Program-made: the position numbers and the translations under genes | The notes under the pieces: generated by a model | The model's input: only the letters and a program-made list of their open reading frames with translations | The model's database searches: none | What the model was told of the DNA's origin: nothing | Origin: Hymenopus coronatus | Taxonomy: Eukaryota; Arthropoda; Insecta; Mantodea; Hymenopodidae | NCBI GenBank assembly: GCA_030762935.1 | Contig: CM060883.1 | Location: 98,704,501-98,768,500, forward strand | Direction of reading: 5' to 3' | Length of the DNA stretch: 64,000 bases | In this document: one piece after another, positions 28,601-40,200 of the stretch | Layout: each line of letters opens with the position of its first letter | Position numbering within the stretch: position 1 is the stretch's first letter

Positions 28601-31600
28601 CTGTGTGTGAGTGTCTGTGTATGAGTGTCTGTGTATCTGTGTGTGTGTATTTTTTGAGTGTCTTTGTGTGTCTGTGTTTGTATATGTGTCTGTCATCTGT
28701 GTGTGTATCAGTGTGTGAATGTCTGTGTGTGTCTGTGTGTGTGCGTTTCTGTGTGTGTATCTGTGTGTGTATCTGTGTGTGTGCCTGTTTGTGTATCTGT
28801 GTGTGATTCTGTGTGTGAGTATCTGTGTGTGAGTGTCTGTGTGTGTTTCTGTGTGTGAGTATAATTGTGTGTATCTGTGTGTGAGTGTCTGTGTGTGTAT
28901 CTGTGTGTGTACCTGTGTGTTAGTGTCTGTGTGTGTCTGTGTGGTTATCTGTGTGTGAGTATCTGTGTGTGTATCTGTGTGTGAGTATCTTTGTGTGTAA
29001 CTGCGTGTGAGTGTCTGTGTGTGTATCTGAGTGAGTGTCTGTGTGTGAGTGTCTATGTGTGTATCTGTGTGTGAGTCTCTGTGTGTGTATCTTTGTGTGA
29101 GTGTCTGTGTATGTATCTGTGTGTATCTATGTGTGAATTTCCGTGTGTGTATCTGTGTGTGTGTATCTGTGTGTGAGTATCTGTGTGTGTATCTCTGTGT
29201 GAGTGTCTGTGTTAGTGTCTGCGTGTATATCTGTGTGTGTATCTGTGTGTTAGTTTCTGTGTGTGTATCTGTGTGTGTATCTGTGTGTGAGTGTCTTTGT
29301 GTGTATCTGTGTGTGAGTTTCTGTGTGTGTATCTGTGTGTGAGTGTCTGTGTGTGTATCTGTGTGTGTATCTGTGTGTAAGTATCTTTGTGTGTATCTGT
29401 GTGTGAGTGTCTGTGTGTGTATCTGTGTGTGAGTATCTGTGTGTGAGTGTCTGTGTGTGAGTGTCTGTGTGTGTATCTGTGTGTGTATCTCTGTGAGAGT
29501 CTGTGTGTGAGTATCTGTGTGTGACTGTCTGTGTGTGTAACTGTGTGTGTATCTGTGTGAGTATCTGTGTGTGAGTGTGTGTGTGTGTCTCTGTGTGTGT
29601 GCGTTTCTATGTGTGAGTGTCTGTGTGTGTATCTGTGTGTGTGTATCTTTGTGTGAGTGTCTGTGTGTGTATCTGTGTGTGTGTATCTGTTTGTGTGTCT
29701 GTGCGTGTATTTGTGTGTGAGTGTCTGTGTGAGTATCTGTGTGTGTATCTGTGTGTGTGTATCTGTGTGTGTGTATCTGTGTGTGTATTTGTGTGTGAGT
29801 GTCTGTGTGTGAGTGTCTGTGTGTGTATCTGTGGGTGAGTGTCTGTGTGAGTGTCTGTGTGTGTATCTGTGTGTGAGTGTCTGTGTGTGTATCTGTGTGT
29901 GTGAGTATCTGTATGTGTGTTGTCTGTGTGTGTATCTATGTGTGAGTATCTGGGTGTGAGTATCTGGGTGTGAGTATCTGTGTGTGAGTACCTATGTGTG
30001 AGTGTCTGTTTGTGTATCTTTGTGTGTATCTGTGTGTGTATCTGTGAGTGAGTATCTGTGTGAGTGTCCTTGTGTATCTGTATGTGAGTATCTGTGTGTG
30101 AGTATATGTGTGTGAGTATCTGTGTGTATCTGTGTGTGTATCTGTGTGTGTGTCTGTGTGTGACTATCTGTGTGAGTATCTGTGTGTGTATCTGTGAGTG
30201 GGTATTTGTGTGTGAGTATCTGTGTGTGTATCTGTGTGTGAGTATCTCTGTGTGTGAGTATCTGTGTGTGAGTATCTGTGTGTGTATCTGAGTGTGGGTA
30301 TCTGTGTGTGAGTGTCTTTGTGTTTATCTGTGTGTGAGTGTCTGTGTGAGTATCTGTGTGTGAGTATCTGTGTGTGAGTGTCTGTGTGTGTATCTGTGTG
30401 TGAGTGTCTATGTGTGAGTGTCTATGTGTGTATCTGTGTGTGAGTGTCTGTGTGTAAATGTCTGTCTGTGAGTATCTGTGTGTGAGTATCTTAGTGTGTA
30501 TCTGTATGTGAGTGTCTGTGTGTTTGAGTATCTGTGTGTGAGTGTCTGTGTGTATCTGTGTGTGAGTGTCTGTGTGTGTGTATCAGTATGTTAGTGTCTA
30601 AGTGAGTGTGTGTGTGTGAGTGTCTGTGTGTGAGTATCTGTGTGTGAGTGTCTGTGTGTGCATCTGTATGTGAGTGTCTGAAACTGTATCTGTGTGTGAG
30701 TGTCTGTGTGTGAGTGTCTGTGTGTGAGTGTCTGTGTGTGTATCTGTGTGTGGATGTCTGTGTGTGTATCTGTGTGTGAGTATCTGTGTGTGAGTGTCTG
30801 TGTGAGTATCTGTGTGTGTGCGTTTCTGTGTGTGAGTGTCTGTGTGTGCGTTTCTGTGTGTGAGTGTCTGTGTGTGTGCGTTTCTGTGTGAGAGAGTCAA
30901 TGTGTGTATCTGTGTGTGTGAGTGTCTGTGTGTGTGCGTTTCTGTGTGTGAGTGTCTGTGTGTACGTTTCTGTGTGTGTGCGTTTCTGTGTGTGACTGTC
31001 TGTGTGTGTGCGTTTCTGTGTGTGAGTGTCTGTGTGTGTGTTTTGTGTGTGAGTGTCTGTGTGTGTATCTGTGTGTGTGTGAGTATCTGTGTGTGAGTGT
31101 CTTTGTGTGTATCTTTGTGAGTGTCTGTGTGTGTATCTGTGTGTGAGTGTCTGTTTGTGTATCTGTGTGTGAGTGTCTGTGTGTGTATCTATGTGTGAGT
31201 GTCTGTTTGTGAGTGTCTGTGTGTGTATCTGTGTGTGTGAGTGTCTGTGTGTGAGTGTCTGTGTGAGTATCTGTGTGTGTGCGTTTCTGTGTGTGAGTGT
31301 CTGTGTGTGCGTTTCTGTGTGTGAGTGTCTGTGTGTGTGCGTTTCTGTGTGAGAGTGTCAGTGTGTGTATCTGTGTGTGTGAGTGTCTGTGTGTGCGTTT
31401 CTGTGTGTGAGTGTCTGTGTGTACGTTTCTGTGTGTGTGCGTTTCTGTGTGTGACTGTCTGTGGGGTGCGTTTCTGTGTGTGAGTGTCTGTGTGTGTGCG
31501 TTTTGTGTGTGAGTGTCTGTGTGTGTATCTGTGTGTGTGTGTGAGTATCTGTGTGTGAGTGTCTTTGTGTGTATCTGTGTGGCAGTGTCTGTGTGTGTAT

Positions 31601-34600
31601 CTGTGTGTGAGTGTCTGTGTCTGTGTGTGTATCTTTGTGTATATGTATGTGTGAGTGTCTGTGTGAGTATCTGTGTTTGTGCGTTTCTGTGTGTGAATGT
31701 CTGTGTGTGTATCTGTGTGTGAGTGTCTGTGTGTGTGCGTTTCTGTGTGTGTGTGAGTGTCTGTGTGTGAGTGTCTGTGTGAGTGTATGTGTGTGTATCT
31801 GTGTGTGAGTGTCTGTGTGAGCATCTGTGTGTGTGCGTATCTGTGTGTGGGTATCTGTGTGTGTGCGTTTCTGTGTGTGAGTGTATGTGTGTGTACCTGT
31901 GTGTTAGTTTCTGTTTGAGCATCTGTGTGTGTGAGTATCTGTGTGTGCGTTTCTGTGTGTGAATGTCTGTGTGTGTATCTGTGTGTGAGTGTCTGTGTGC
32001 GTATCTGTGTGTGTATCTGTGTGTGAGTGTCTGTGAGTGTATTTGTGTGTGTATCTGTGTGTGAGTGACTGTGTGTATCTGTGTGTGAGTTTCTGTGTGT
32101 GTATCTGTGTGTGTATCTGTGTGTGAGTGTCTGTGTGGGTATCTGTGTGTGTCTGTGTGTGTGAATGTCTGTGTGTGAGTGACTGTGTGTATCTGTGTGT
32201 GTATCTGTGTGTGAGTGTCTGAATGTGTATCTGTGTGTGTATCTCTGTGTGAATGTATGTGTGTGAGTGTCTGTGTGTGTATCTGTGTGTGTATCTGTGT
32301 GTGAGTGTCTGTGTGTATATTAGTATGTGTATCTGTGTGTGAGTGTCTGTGTGTGTATCTGTGTGTGTTTCTGTGTGTGAGTTTCTGTGTGTGTATCTGT
32401 GTGTGAGTGTCTGTGTGTGTATATGTATGTGTGTATCTGTGTGTGAGTGTCTGTGTATGAGTGTCTGTGTGTATCTGTGTGTGTGTATTTTTTGAGTGTC
32501 TTTGTGTGTCTGTGTTTGTATATGTGTCTGTCATCTGTGTGTTTATCAGTGTGTGAATGTCTGTGTGTGTCTGTGTGTGTGCGTTTCTGTGTGTGTATCT
32601 GTGTGTGTATCTGTGTGTGTGCCTGTTTGTGTATCTGTGTGTGAGTGTCGGTGTGTGTTTCTGTGTGTGAGTATCTGTGTGTGAGTGTCTGTGTGTGTTT
32701 CTGTGTGTGAGTATAATTGTGTGTATCTGTGTGTGAGTGTCTGTGTGTGTCTGTGTGTGTATCTGTGTGTGTATCTGTGTGTTAGTGTCTGTGTGTGTCT
32801 GTGTGTTATCTGTGTGTGAGTATCTGTGTGTGTATCTGTGTGTGAGTATCTTTGTGTGTAACTGCGTGTGAGTGTCTTTGTGTGTATCTGAGTGAGTGTC
32901 TGTGTGTGAGTGTCTGTGTGTGTATCTGTGTGTGAGTCTCTGTGTGTGTATCTTTGTGTGAGTGTCTGTGTATGTATCTGTGTGTGTATCTATGTGTGAA
33001 TTTCCGTGTGTGTATCTGTGTGTGTGTATCTGTGTGTGAGTATCTGTGTGTGTATCTCTGTGTGAGTGTCTGTGTTAGTGTCTGCGTGTATATCTGTGTG
33101 TGTATCTGTGTGTTAGTTTCTGTGTGTGTATCTGTGTGTGTATCTGTGTGTGAGTGTCTTTGTGTGTATCTGTGTGTGAGTTTCTGTGTGTGTATCTGTG
33201 TGTGAGTGTCTGTGTGTGTATCTGTGCGTGTATCTGTGTGTAAGTATCTTTGTGTGTATCTGTGTGTGAGTGTCTGTGTGTGTATCTGTGTGTGAGTGTC
33301 TGTGTGTGAGTGTCTGTGTGTGTATCTGTGTGTGTATCTCTGTGAGAGTCTGTGTGTGAGTATCTGTGTGTGACTGTCTGTGTGTGTAACTGTGTGTGTA
33401 TCTGTGTGAGTATCTGTGTGTGAGTGTGTGTGTGTGTTTCTGTGTGTGTGCGTTTCTATGTGTGAGTGTCTGTGTGTGTATCTGTGTGTGTATCTTTGTG
33501 TGAGTGTCTGTGTGTGTATCTGTGTGTGTGTATCTGTTTGTGTGTCTGTGCGTGTATTTGTGTGTGAGTGTCTGTGTGAGTATCTGTGTGTGTATCTGTG
33601 TGTGTGTGTATCTGTGTGTGTGTATCTGTGTGTGTGTATTTGTGTGTGAGTGTCTGTGTGTGAGTGTCTGTGTGTGTATCTGTGGGTGAGTGTCTGTGTG
33701 AGTGTCTGTGTGTGTATCTGTGTGTGAGTGTCTGTGTGTGTATCTGTGTGTGTGAGTATCTGTATGTGTGTTGTCTGTGTGTGTATCTGTGTGTGTGCGT
33801 TTCTGTGTGTGAGTGTCTGTGTGTGTATCTGTGTGTGAGTATCTGTGTGTGAGTATCTCGGTGTGAGTATCTGGGTGTGAGTATCTGTGTGTGATTACCT
33901 ATGTGTGAGTGTCTGTTTGTGTATCTTTGTGTGTATCTGTGTGTGTATCTGTGAGTGAGTATCTGTGTGAGTATCTGTGTGAGTGTCCGTGTGTATCTGT
34001 ATGTGAGTATCTGTGTGTGAGTATATGTGTGTGAGTATCTGTGTATCTGTGTGTGTATCTGTGTGTGTATCTGTGTGTGTGTCTGTGTGTGACTATCTGT
34101 GTGAGTATCTGTGTGTGTATCTGTGAGTGGGTATTTGTGTGTGAGTATCTGTGTGTGTATCTGTGTGTGAGTATCTCTGTGTGTATCTGTGTGTGAGTAT
34201 CTGTGTGTGTATCTGAGTGTGGGTATCTGTGTGTGAGTGTCTTTGTGTTTATCTGTGTGTGAGTGTCTGTGTGAGTATCTGTGTGTGAGTATCTGTGAGT
34301 GAGTGTCTGTGTGTGAGTGTCTGTGTGTGTGTCTGTGTGTGAGTGTCTATGTGTGTATCTGTGTGTGAGTGTCTGTGTGTAAATGTCTGTCTGTGAGTAT
34401 CTGTGTGTGAGTATCTGAGTGTGTATCTGTATGTGAGTGTCTGTGTGTTTGAGTATCTGTGTGTGAGTGTCTGTGTGTATCTGTGTGTGAGTGTCTGTGT
34501 GTGTATCAGTATGTTAGTGTCTAAGTGAGTGTGTGTGTGAGTGTCTGTGTGTGAGTATCTGTGTGTGAGTGTCTGTGTGTGCATCTGTATGTGAGTGTCT

Positions 34601-37200
34601 GAAACTGTATCTGTGTGTGAGTGTCTGTGTGTGAGTGTCTGTGTGTGAGTGTCTGTGTGTGTATCTGTGTGTGGATGTCTGTGTGTGTATCTGTGTGAGA
34701 GTATCTGTGTGTGAGTGTCTGTGTGAGTATCTGTGTGTGTGCGTTTCTGTGTGTGAGTGTCTGTGTGTGCGTTTCTGTGTGTGAGTGTCTGTGTGTGTGC
34801 GTTTCTGTGTGAGAGAGTCAATGTGTGTATCTGTGTGTGTGAGTGTCTGTGTGTGTGCGTTTCTGTGTGTGAGTGTCTGTGTGTACGTTTCTGTGTGTGT
34901 GCGTTTCTGTGTGTGACTGTCTGTGTGTGTGCGTTTCTGTATGTGAGTGTCTGTGTGTGTGTGTTTTGTGTGTGAGTGTCTGTGTGTGTATCTGTGTGTG
35001 TGTGAGTATCTGTGTGTGAGTGTCTTTGTGTGTATCTTTGTGAGTGTCTGTGTGTGTATCTGTGTGTGAGTGTCTGTTTGTGTATCTGTGTGTGAGTGTC
35101 TGTGTGTGTATCTATGTGTGAGTGTCTGTTTGTGAGTGTCTGTGTGTGTATCTGTGTGTGTGAGTGTCTGTGTGTGAGTGTCTGTGTGAGTATCTGTGTG
35201 TGTGCGTTTCTGTGTGTGAGTGTCTGTGTGTGCGTTTCTGTGTGTGAGTGTCTGTGTGTGTGCGTTTCTGTGTGAGAGTGTCAGTGTGTGTATCTGTGTG
35301 TGTGAGTGTCTGTGTGTGCGTTTCTGTGTGTGAGTGTCTGTGTGTACGTTTCTGTGTGTGTGCGTTTCTGTGTGTGACTGTCTGTGGGGTGCGTTTCTGT
35401 GTGTGAGTGTCTGTGTGTGTGCGTTTTGTGTGTGAGTGTCTGTGTGTGTATCTGTGTGTGTGTGTGAGTATCTGTGTGTGAGTGTCTTTGTGTGTATCTG
35501 TGTGGCAGTGTCTGTGTGTGTATCTGTGTGTGAGTGTCTGTGTCTGTGTCTGTGTGTGTATCTTTGTGTATATGTATGTGTGAGTGTCTGTGTGAGTATC
35601 TGTGTTTGTGCGTTTCTGTGTGTGAATTTCTGTGTGTGTATCTGTGTGTGAGTGTCTGTGTGTGTGCGTTTCTGTGTGTGTGTGTGTGTCTGTGTGTGAG
35701 TGTCTGTGTGAGTGTCTGTGTGAGCATCTGTGTGTGTGCGTATCTGTGTGTGGGTATCTGTGTGTGTGCGTTTCTGTGTGTGAGTGTATGTGTGTGTACC
35801 TGTGTGTTAGTTTCTGTTTGAGCATCTGTGTGTGTGAGTATCTGTGTGTGCGTTTCTGTGTGTGAATGTCTGTGTGTGTATCTGTGTGTGAGTGTCTGTG
35901 TGCGTATCTGTGTGTGTATCTGTGTGTGAGTGTCTGTGAGTGTATTTGTGTGTGTATCTGTGTGTGAGTGACTGTGCGTATCTGTGTGTGAGTTTCTGTG
36001 TGTGTATCTGTGTGTGTATCTGTGTGTGAGTGTCTGTGTGGGTATCTGTGTGTGTCTGTGTGTGTGAATGTCTGTGTGTGAGTGTCAGTGTGTGAGTGAC
36101 TGTGTGTATCTGTGTGTGTATCTGTGTGTGAGTGTCTGAATGTGTATCTGTGTGTGTATCTCTGTGTGAATGTATGTGTGTGAGTGTCTGTGTGTGTATC
36201 TGTGTGTGTATCTGTGTGTGAGTGTCTGTGTGTATATTAGTATGTGTATCTGTGTGTGAGTGTCTGTGTGTGTATCTGTGTGTGTTTCTGTGTGTGAGTT
36301 TCTGTGTGTGTATCTGTGTGTGAGTGTCTGTGTGTGTATATGTATGTGTGTATCTGTGTGTGAGTGTCTGTGTATGAGTGTCTGTGTGTATCTGTGTGTG
36401 TGTATTTTTTGAGTGTCTTTGTGTGTCTGTGTTTGTATATGTGTCTGTCATCTGTGTGTGTATCAGTGTGTGAATGTCTGTGTGTGTCTGTGTGTGTGCG
36501 TTTCTGTGTGTGTATCTGTGTGTGTATCTGTGTGTGTGCCTGTTTGTGTATCTGTGTGTGAGTGTCGGTGTGTGTTTCTGTGTGTGAGTATCTGTGTGTG
36601 AGTGTCTGTGTGTGTTTCTGTGTGTGAGTATAATTGTGTGTATCTGTGTGTGAGTGTCTGTGTGTGTCTGTGTGTGTATCTGTGTGTGTATCTGTGTGTT
36701 AGTGTCTGTGTGTGTCTGTGTGGTTATCTGTGTGTGAGTATCTGTGTGTGTATCTGTGTGTGAGTATCTTTGTGTGTAACTGCGTGTGAGTGTCTGTGTG
36801 TGTATCTGAGTGAGTGTCTGTGTGTGAGTGTCTGTGTGTGTATCTGTGTGTGAGTCTCTGTGTGTGTATCTTTGTGTGAGTGTCTGTGTATGTATCTGTG
36901 TGTGTATCTATGTGTGAATTTCCGTGTGTGTATCTGTGTGTGTGTATCTGTGTGTGAGTATCTGTGTGTGTATCTCTGTGTGAGTGTCTGTGTTAGTGTC
37001 TGCGTGTATATCTGTGTGTGTATCTGTGTGTTAGTTTCTGTGTGTGTATCTGTGTGTGTATCTGTGTGTGAGTGTCTTTGTGTGTATCTGTGTGTGAGTT
37101 TATGTGTGTATATCTGTGTGTGAGTGTCTGTGTGTGTATCTGTGTGTGTATCTGTGTGTAAGTATCTTTGTGTGTATCTGTGTGTGAGTGTCTGTGTGTG
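25630..37200 (+). repeat. Three tandem higher-order units of about 3.85 kb
   Basis: Rare words recur in the same order three times. 'ctctgtgagag' is at 25,630, 29,489 and 33,338. 'tgtctgaaactgtatctg' has its gaaactg at 26,847, 30,680 and 34,601. 'gtattttttgagtgtc' has its gag at 28,656, 32,494 and 36,411. Spacings are 3,833 to 3,921 bp. Copies differ by small insertions or deletions of whole 12/14-bp words, for example a block near 26,050-26,110 and 33,790-33,850 missing at about 29,935. The three copies look very similar by eye, implying recent amplification relative to the left part. Confidence 0.9.
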
Positions 37201-40200
37201 TATCTGTGTGTGAGTATCTGTGTGTCTATCTATGTGTTAGTATCTGTGTGTGAGTATCTGTGTGTGTATCTGTGTGTGAGTATCTGTGTGAGTGTCATAG
37301 TGTGTATCTGTGTGTGAGTGTCTGTGTGTGTATCTGTGTGTGAGTGTCTTTTTGTGTATCTGTGTGTGTATCTGTGTGAGTATCTGTGTGTGAGTGTCTG
37401 TGTGTGTATCTGTGTGTGTGTCTCTGTGTGTATCTGTGTGTGGGTGTCTCTGTGTGTACCTGTGTGTGTATCTGTGTGTGAGTGTCTGTGTGTGTATCAG
37501 TGTGTGTCTTTGTGTGTCTCTGTGTGTGAATGTCTGTGTGTGAGTGACTGTGTGTGAGTGACTGTGTGTATCTGTGTGTGAGTGTCTGTGTGTGTATCTG
37601 TGTGAGTGTCTATGTGTGAGTGTCTGTGGCGAGTGTCTGTGTGTGAATCTCTGTGTGATAGTCTGTGTGTGAGTGTCTGTGTGTATCTATGTGTGAGTGT
37701 CTGTGAGTGTATTTTTGTGTGTATCTGTGTGTGAGTGTCTGTGTGTATCTGTGTGTGTTTCTGTGTGTGAGGTTCTGTGTGTGTATCTGTGTGTATCTGT
37801 GTGTGAGTGTCTGTGTGTGTATCTGTGTGTGAGTACCTGTGTGTGTATCTGTATGTGTGTATCTTTGTGTGAGTTTCTGTGTGTTTGTATCTTTGTGTGA
37901 GTGTCTGTGTGAGTATCTGTGTCTGTGTATCTGTGTGTGAGTGTCTGTGTATGAGTGTCTATGTGTGTATCTTTGTGTAAGTGTCTGTGTTTGTGTATCT
38001 GTGTGAGTATATGTGTATGAGTGTCTGTGTGTGAGTGTCTGTGTGAGTCTATGTTCGAGCGTCAGTGAGTGAGTGTCTGTGTGTGAGTGTCTGTGTGTGC
38101 GTTTTGTGTGTGAGTGTCTGTGTGTGTATCTGTGTGTGTGAGTATCTGTGTGTGAGTGTCTTTGTGTGTATCTTTGTGAGTGTCTGTGTGTGTAATTGTG
38201 TGTGAGTGTCTGTTTGTGTATCTGTGTGTGAGTGTCTGTGTGTGTATCTATGTGTGAGTGTCTGTTTGTGAGTGTCTGTGTGTGTTTCTGTGTGTGTGAG
38301 TGTCTGTGTGTGAGTGTCTGTGTGAGTATCTGTGTGTGTGCGTTTCTGTGTGTGAGTGTCTGTGTGTGCGTTTCTGTGTGTGAGTGTCTGTGTGTGCGTT
38401 TCTGTGTGAGAGTGTCAGTGTGTGTATCTGTGTGTGTGAGTGTCTGTGTGTGCGTTTCTGTGTGTGAGTGTCTGTGTGTACGTTTCTGTGTGTGTGCGTT
38501 TCTGTGTGTGACTGTCTGTGGGGTGCGTTTCTGTGTGTGAGTGTCTGTGTGTGTGCGTTTTGTGTGTGAGTGTCTGTGTGTGTATCTGTGTGTGTGTGAG
38601 TATCTGTGTGTGAGTGTCTTTGTGTGTATCTGTGTGGCAGTGTCTGTGTGTGTATCTGTGTGTGAGTGTCTGTGTCTGTGTGTATCTTTGTGTATATGTA
38701 TGTGTGAGTGTCTGTGTGAGTATCTGTGTTTGTGCGTTTCTGTGTGTGAATGTCTGTGTGTGTATCTGTGTGTGAGTGTCTGTGTGTGTGCGTTTCTGTG
38801 TGTGTGTGAGTGTCTGTGTGAGTGTATGTGTGTGTATCTGTGTGTGAGTGTCTGTGTGAGCATCTGTGTGTGAGTTTCTGTGTGTGGGTATCTGTGTGTG
38901 TGCGTTTCTGTGTTTGAGTGTATGTGTGTGTACTTGTGTGTTAGTTTCTGTTTGAGCATCTGTGTGTGTGAGTATCTGTGTGTGCGTTTCTGTGTGTGAA
39001 TGTCTGTGTGTGTATCTGTGTGTGAGTGTATGTGTGTGTATCTGTGTGTGTATCTGTGTGTGTGCGTTTCTGTGTGTGAGTGTCTCTGTGTGTATCTGTG
39101 TGTGAGTGTCTGTGTGTGTATCTGTGTGTGTGTCTGTGTGTGTATCTTTGTGTGAGTTTCTGTGTGTGAATATCTGTGTGTGAGTATCTGTGTGTGAGTG
39201 TTTGTATGTGTATCTGTGTGTGTGCGTTTCTGTGTGTGAGCGTCTGTGTGTGTATCATTTTGTGCGTTTCTGTGTTTGACTGTCTGTGCGTGTATCTGTG
39301 TGTGAGTATCTGTGTGCGCGTTTCTGTGTGTGAGTGTCTGTGTGTGTATCTTTGTGTGTATCTGTGTGTGTATATGTGTGTATATCTGTGCGAGTATCTG
39401 TGTGAGTGTCTGTGTGTGAATGTCTGTGTGTGTAACTGTTTGTGTATCTGTTTGTGAGTATCTGTGTGTGAGTGTCTGTGTGTGTAATTGTGTGTGAGTG
39501 TCTGTGTGTGTATCAGTTTGTGAGTGTCTGTGTGTGTATCTGTGTGTGAGTGTCAGTGGTTGTATCTGTGTGTGTATCTGTGTGTTTATCTGTGTGTGAG
39601 AGTCTGTGTGCGTATCTGTGTGTGATTGTCTGTGAGTGTATTTTTGTGTATCTGTGTGTGAATGTTTGTGTGTGTATCTGTGTGTGTATCTGTGTGTGAG
39701 TGTATGTGTTTGTATGTGTGTGTATCTGTGTGTGAGTGTATGTGTTTGTATGTGTGAGTATCTGTGTGAGTGTCTGTGTGTGAATGTCTGTGTGTGATTG
39801 TCTGTGTGTGTCTGTGTGTAAGTGTCTGTGTGTGTATCTGTGAGTATGTGTCTGTGTGTGAGTGTCTGTGTGTGTATCTGTGTGTGAGTGTCTGTGTGTG
39901 TATCTGTGTGTGAGTGTCTGTGTGTGAGTGTCTGTGTGTGAGTGTCTGTGTGTGTATCTGTGTGTGAGTGTTTGTGTGTGTGTATCTGTGTGTGAATGTC
40001 TGTGTGTGAGTGTCTGTGTGTGTATCTGTGTGTGTATCTGTGTGTGAGTGAATGTGTAAGAGGGTCTGTGTGTGAGTGTCTGTGTGTGTTTCTGTGTGTG
40101 TAGCATTGTATGAGTGTCTGTGTGTGAGTGTCTGTGTGTGAGTGTCTGTGTGTGAGTGTCTGTGTGTGAGTGTCTGTGTGTGTATCTGTGTGTGAGCGTC

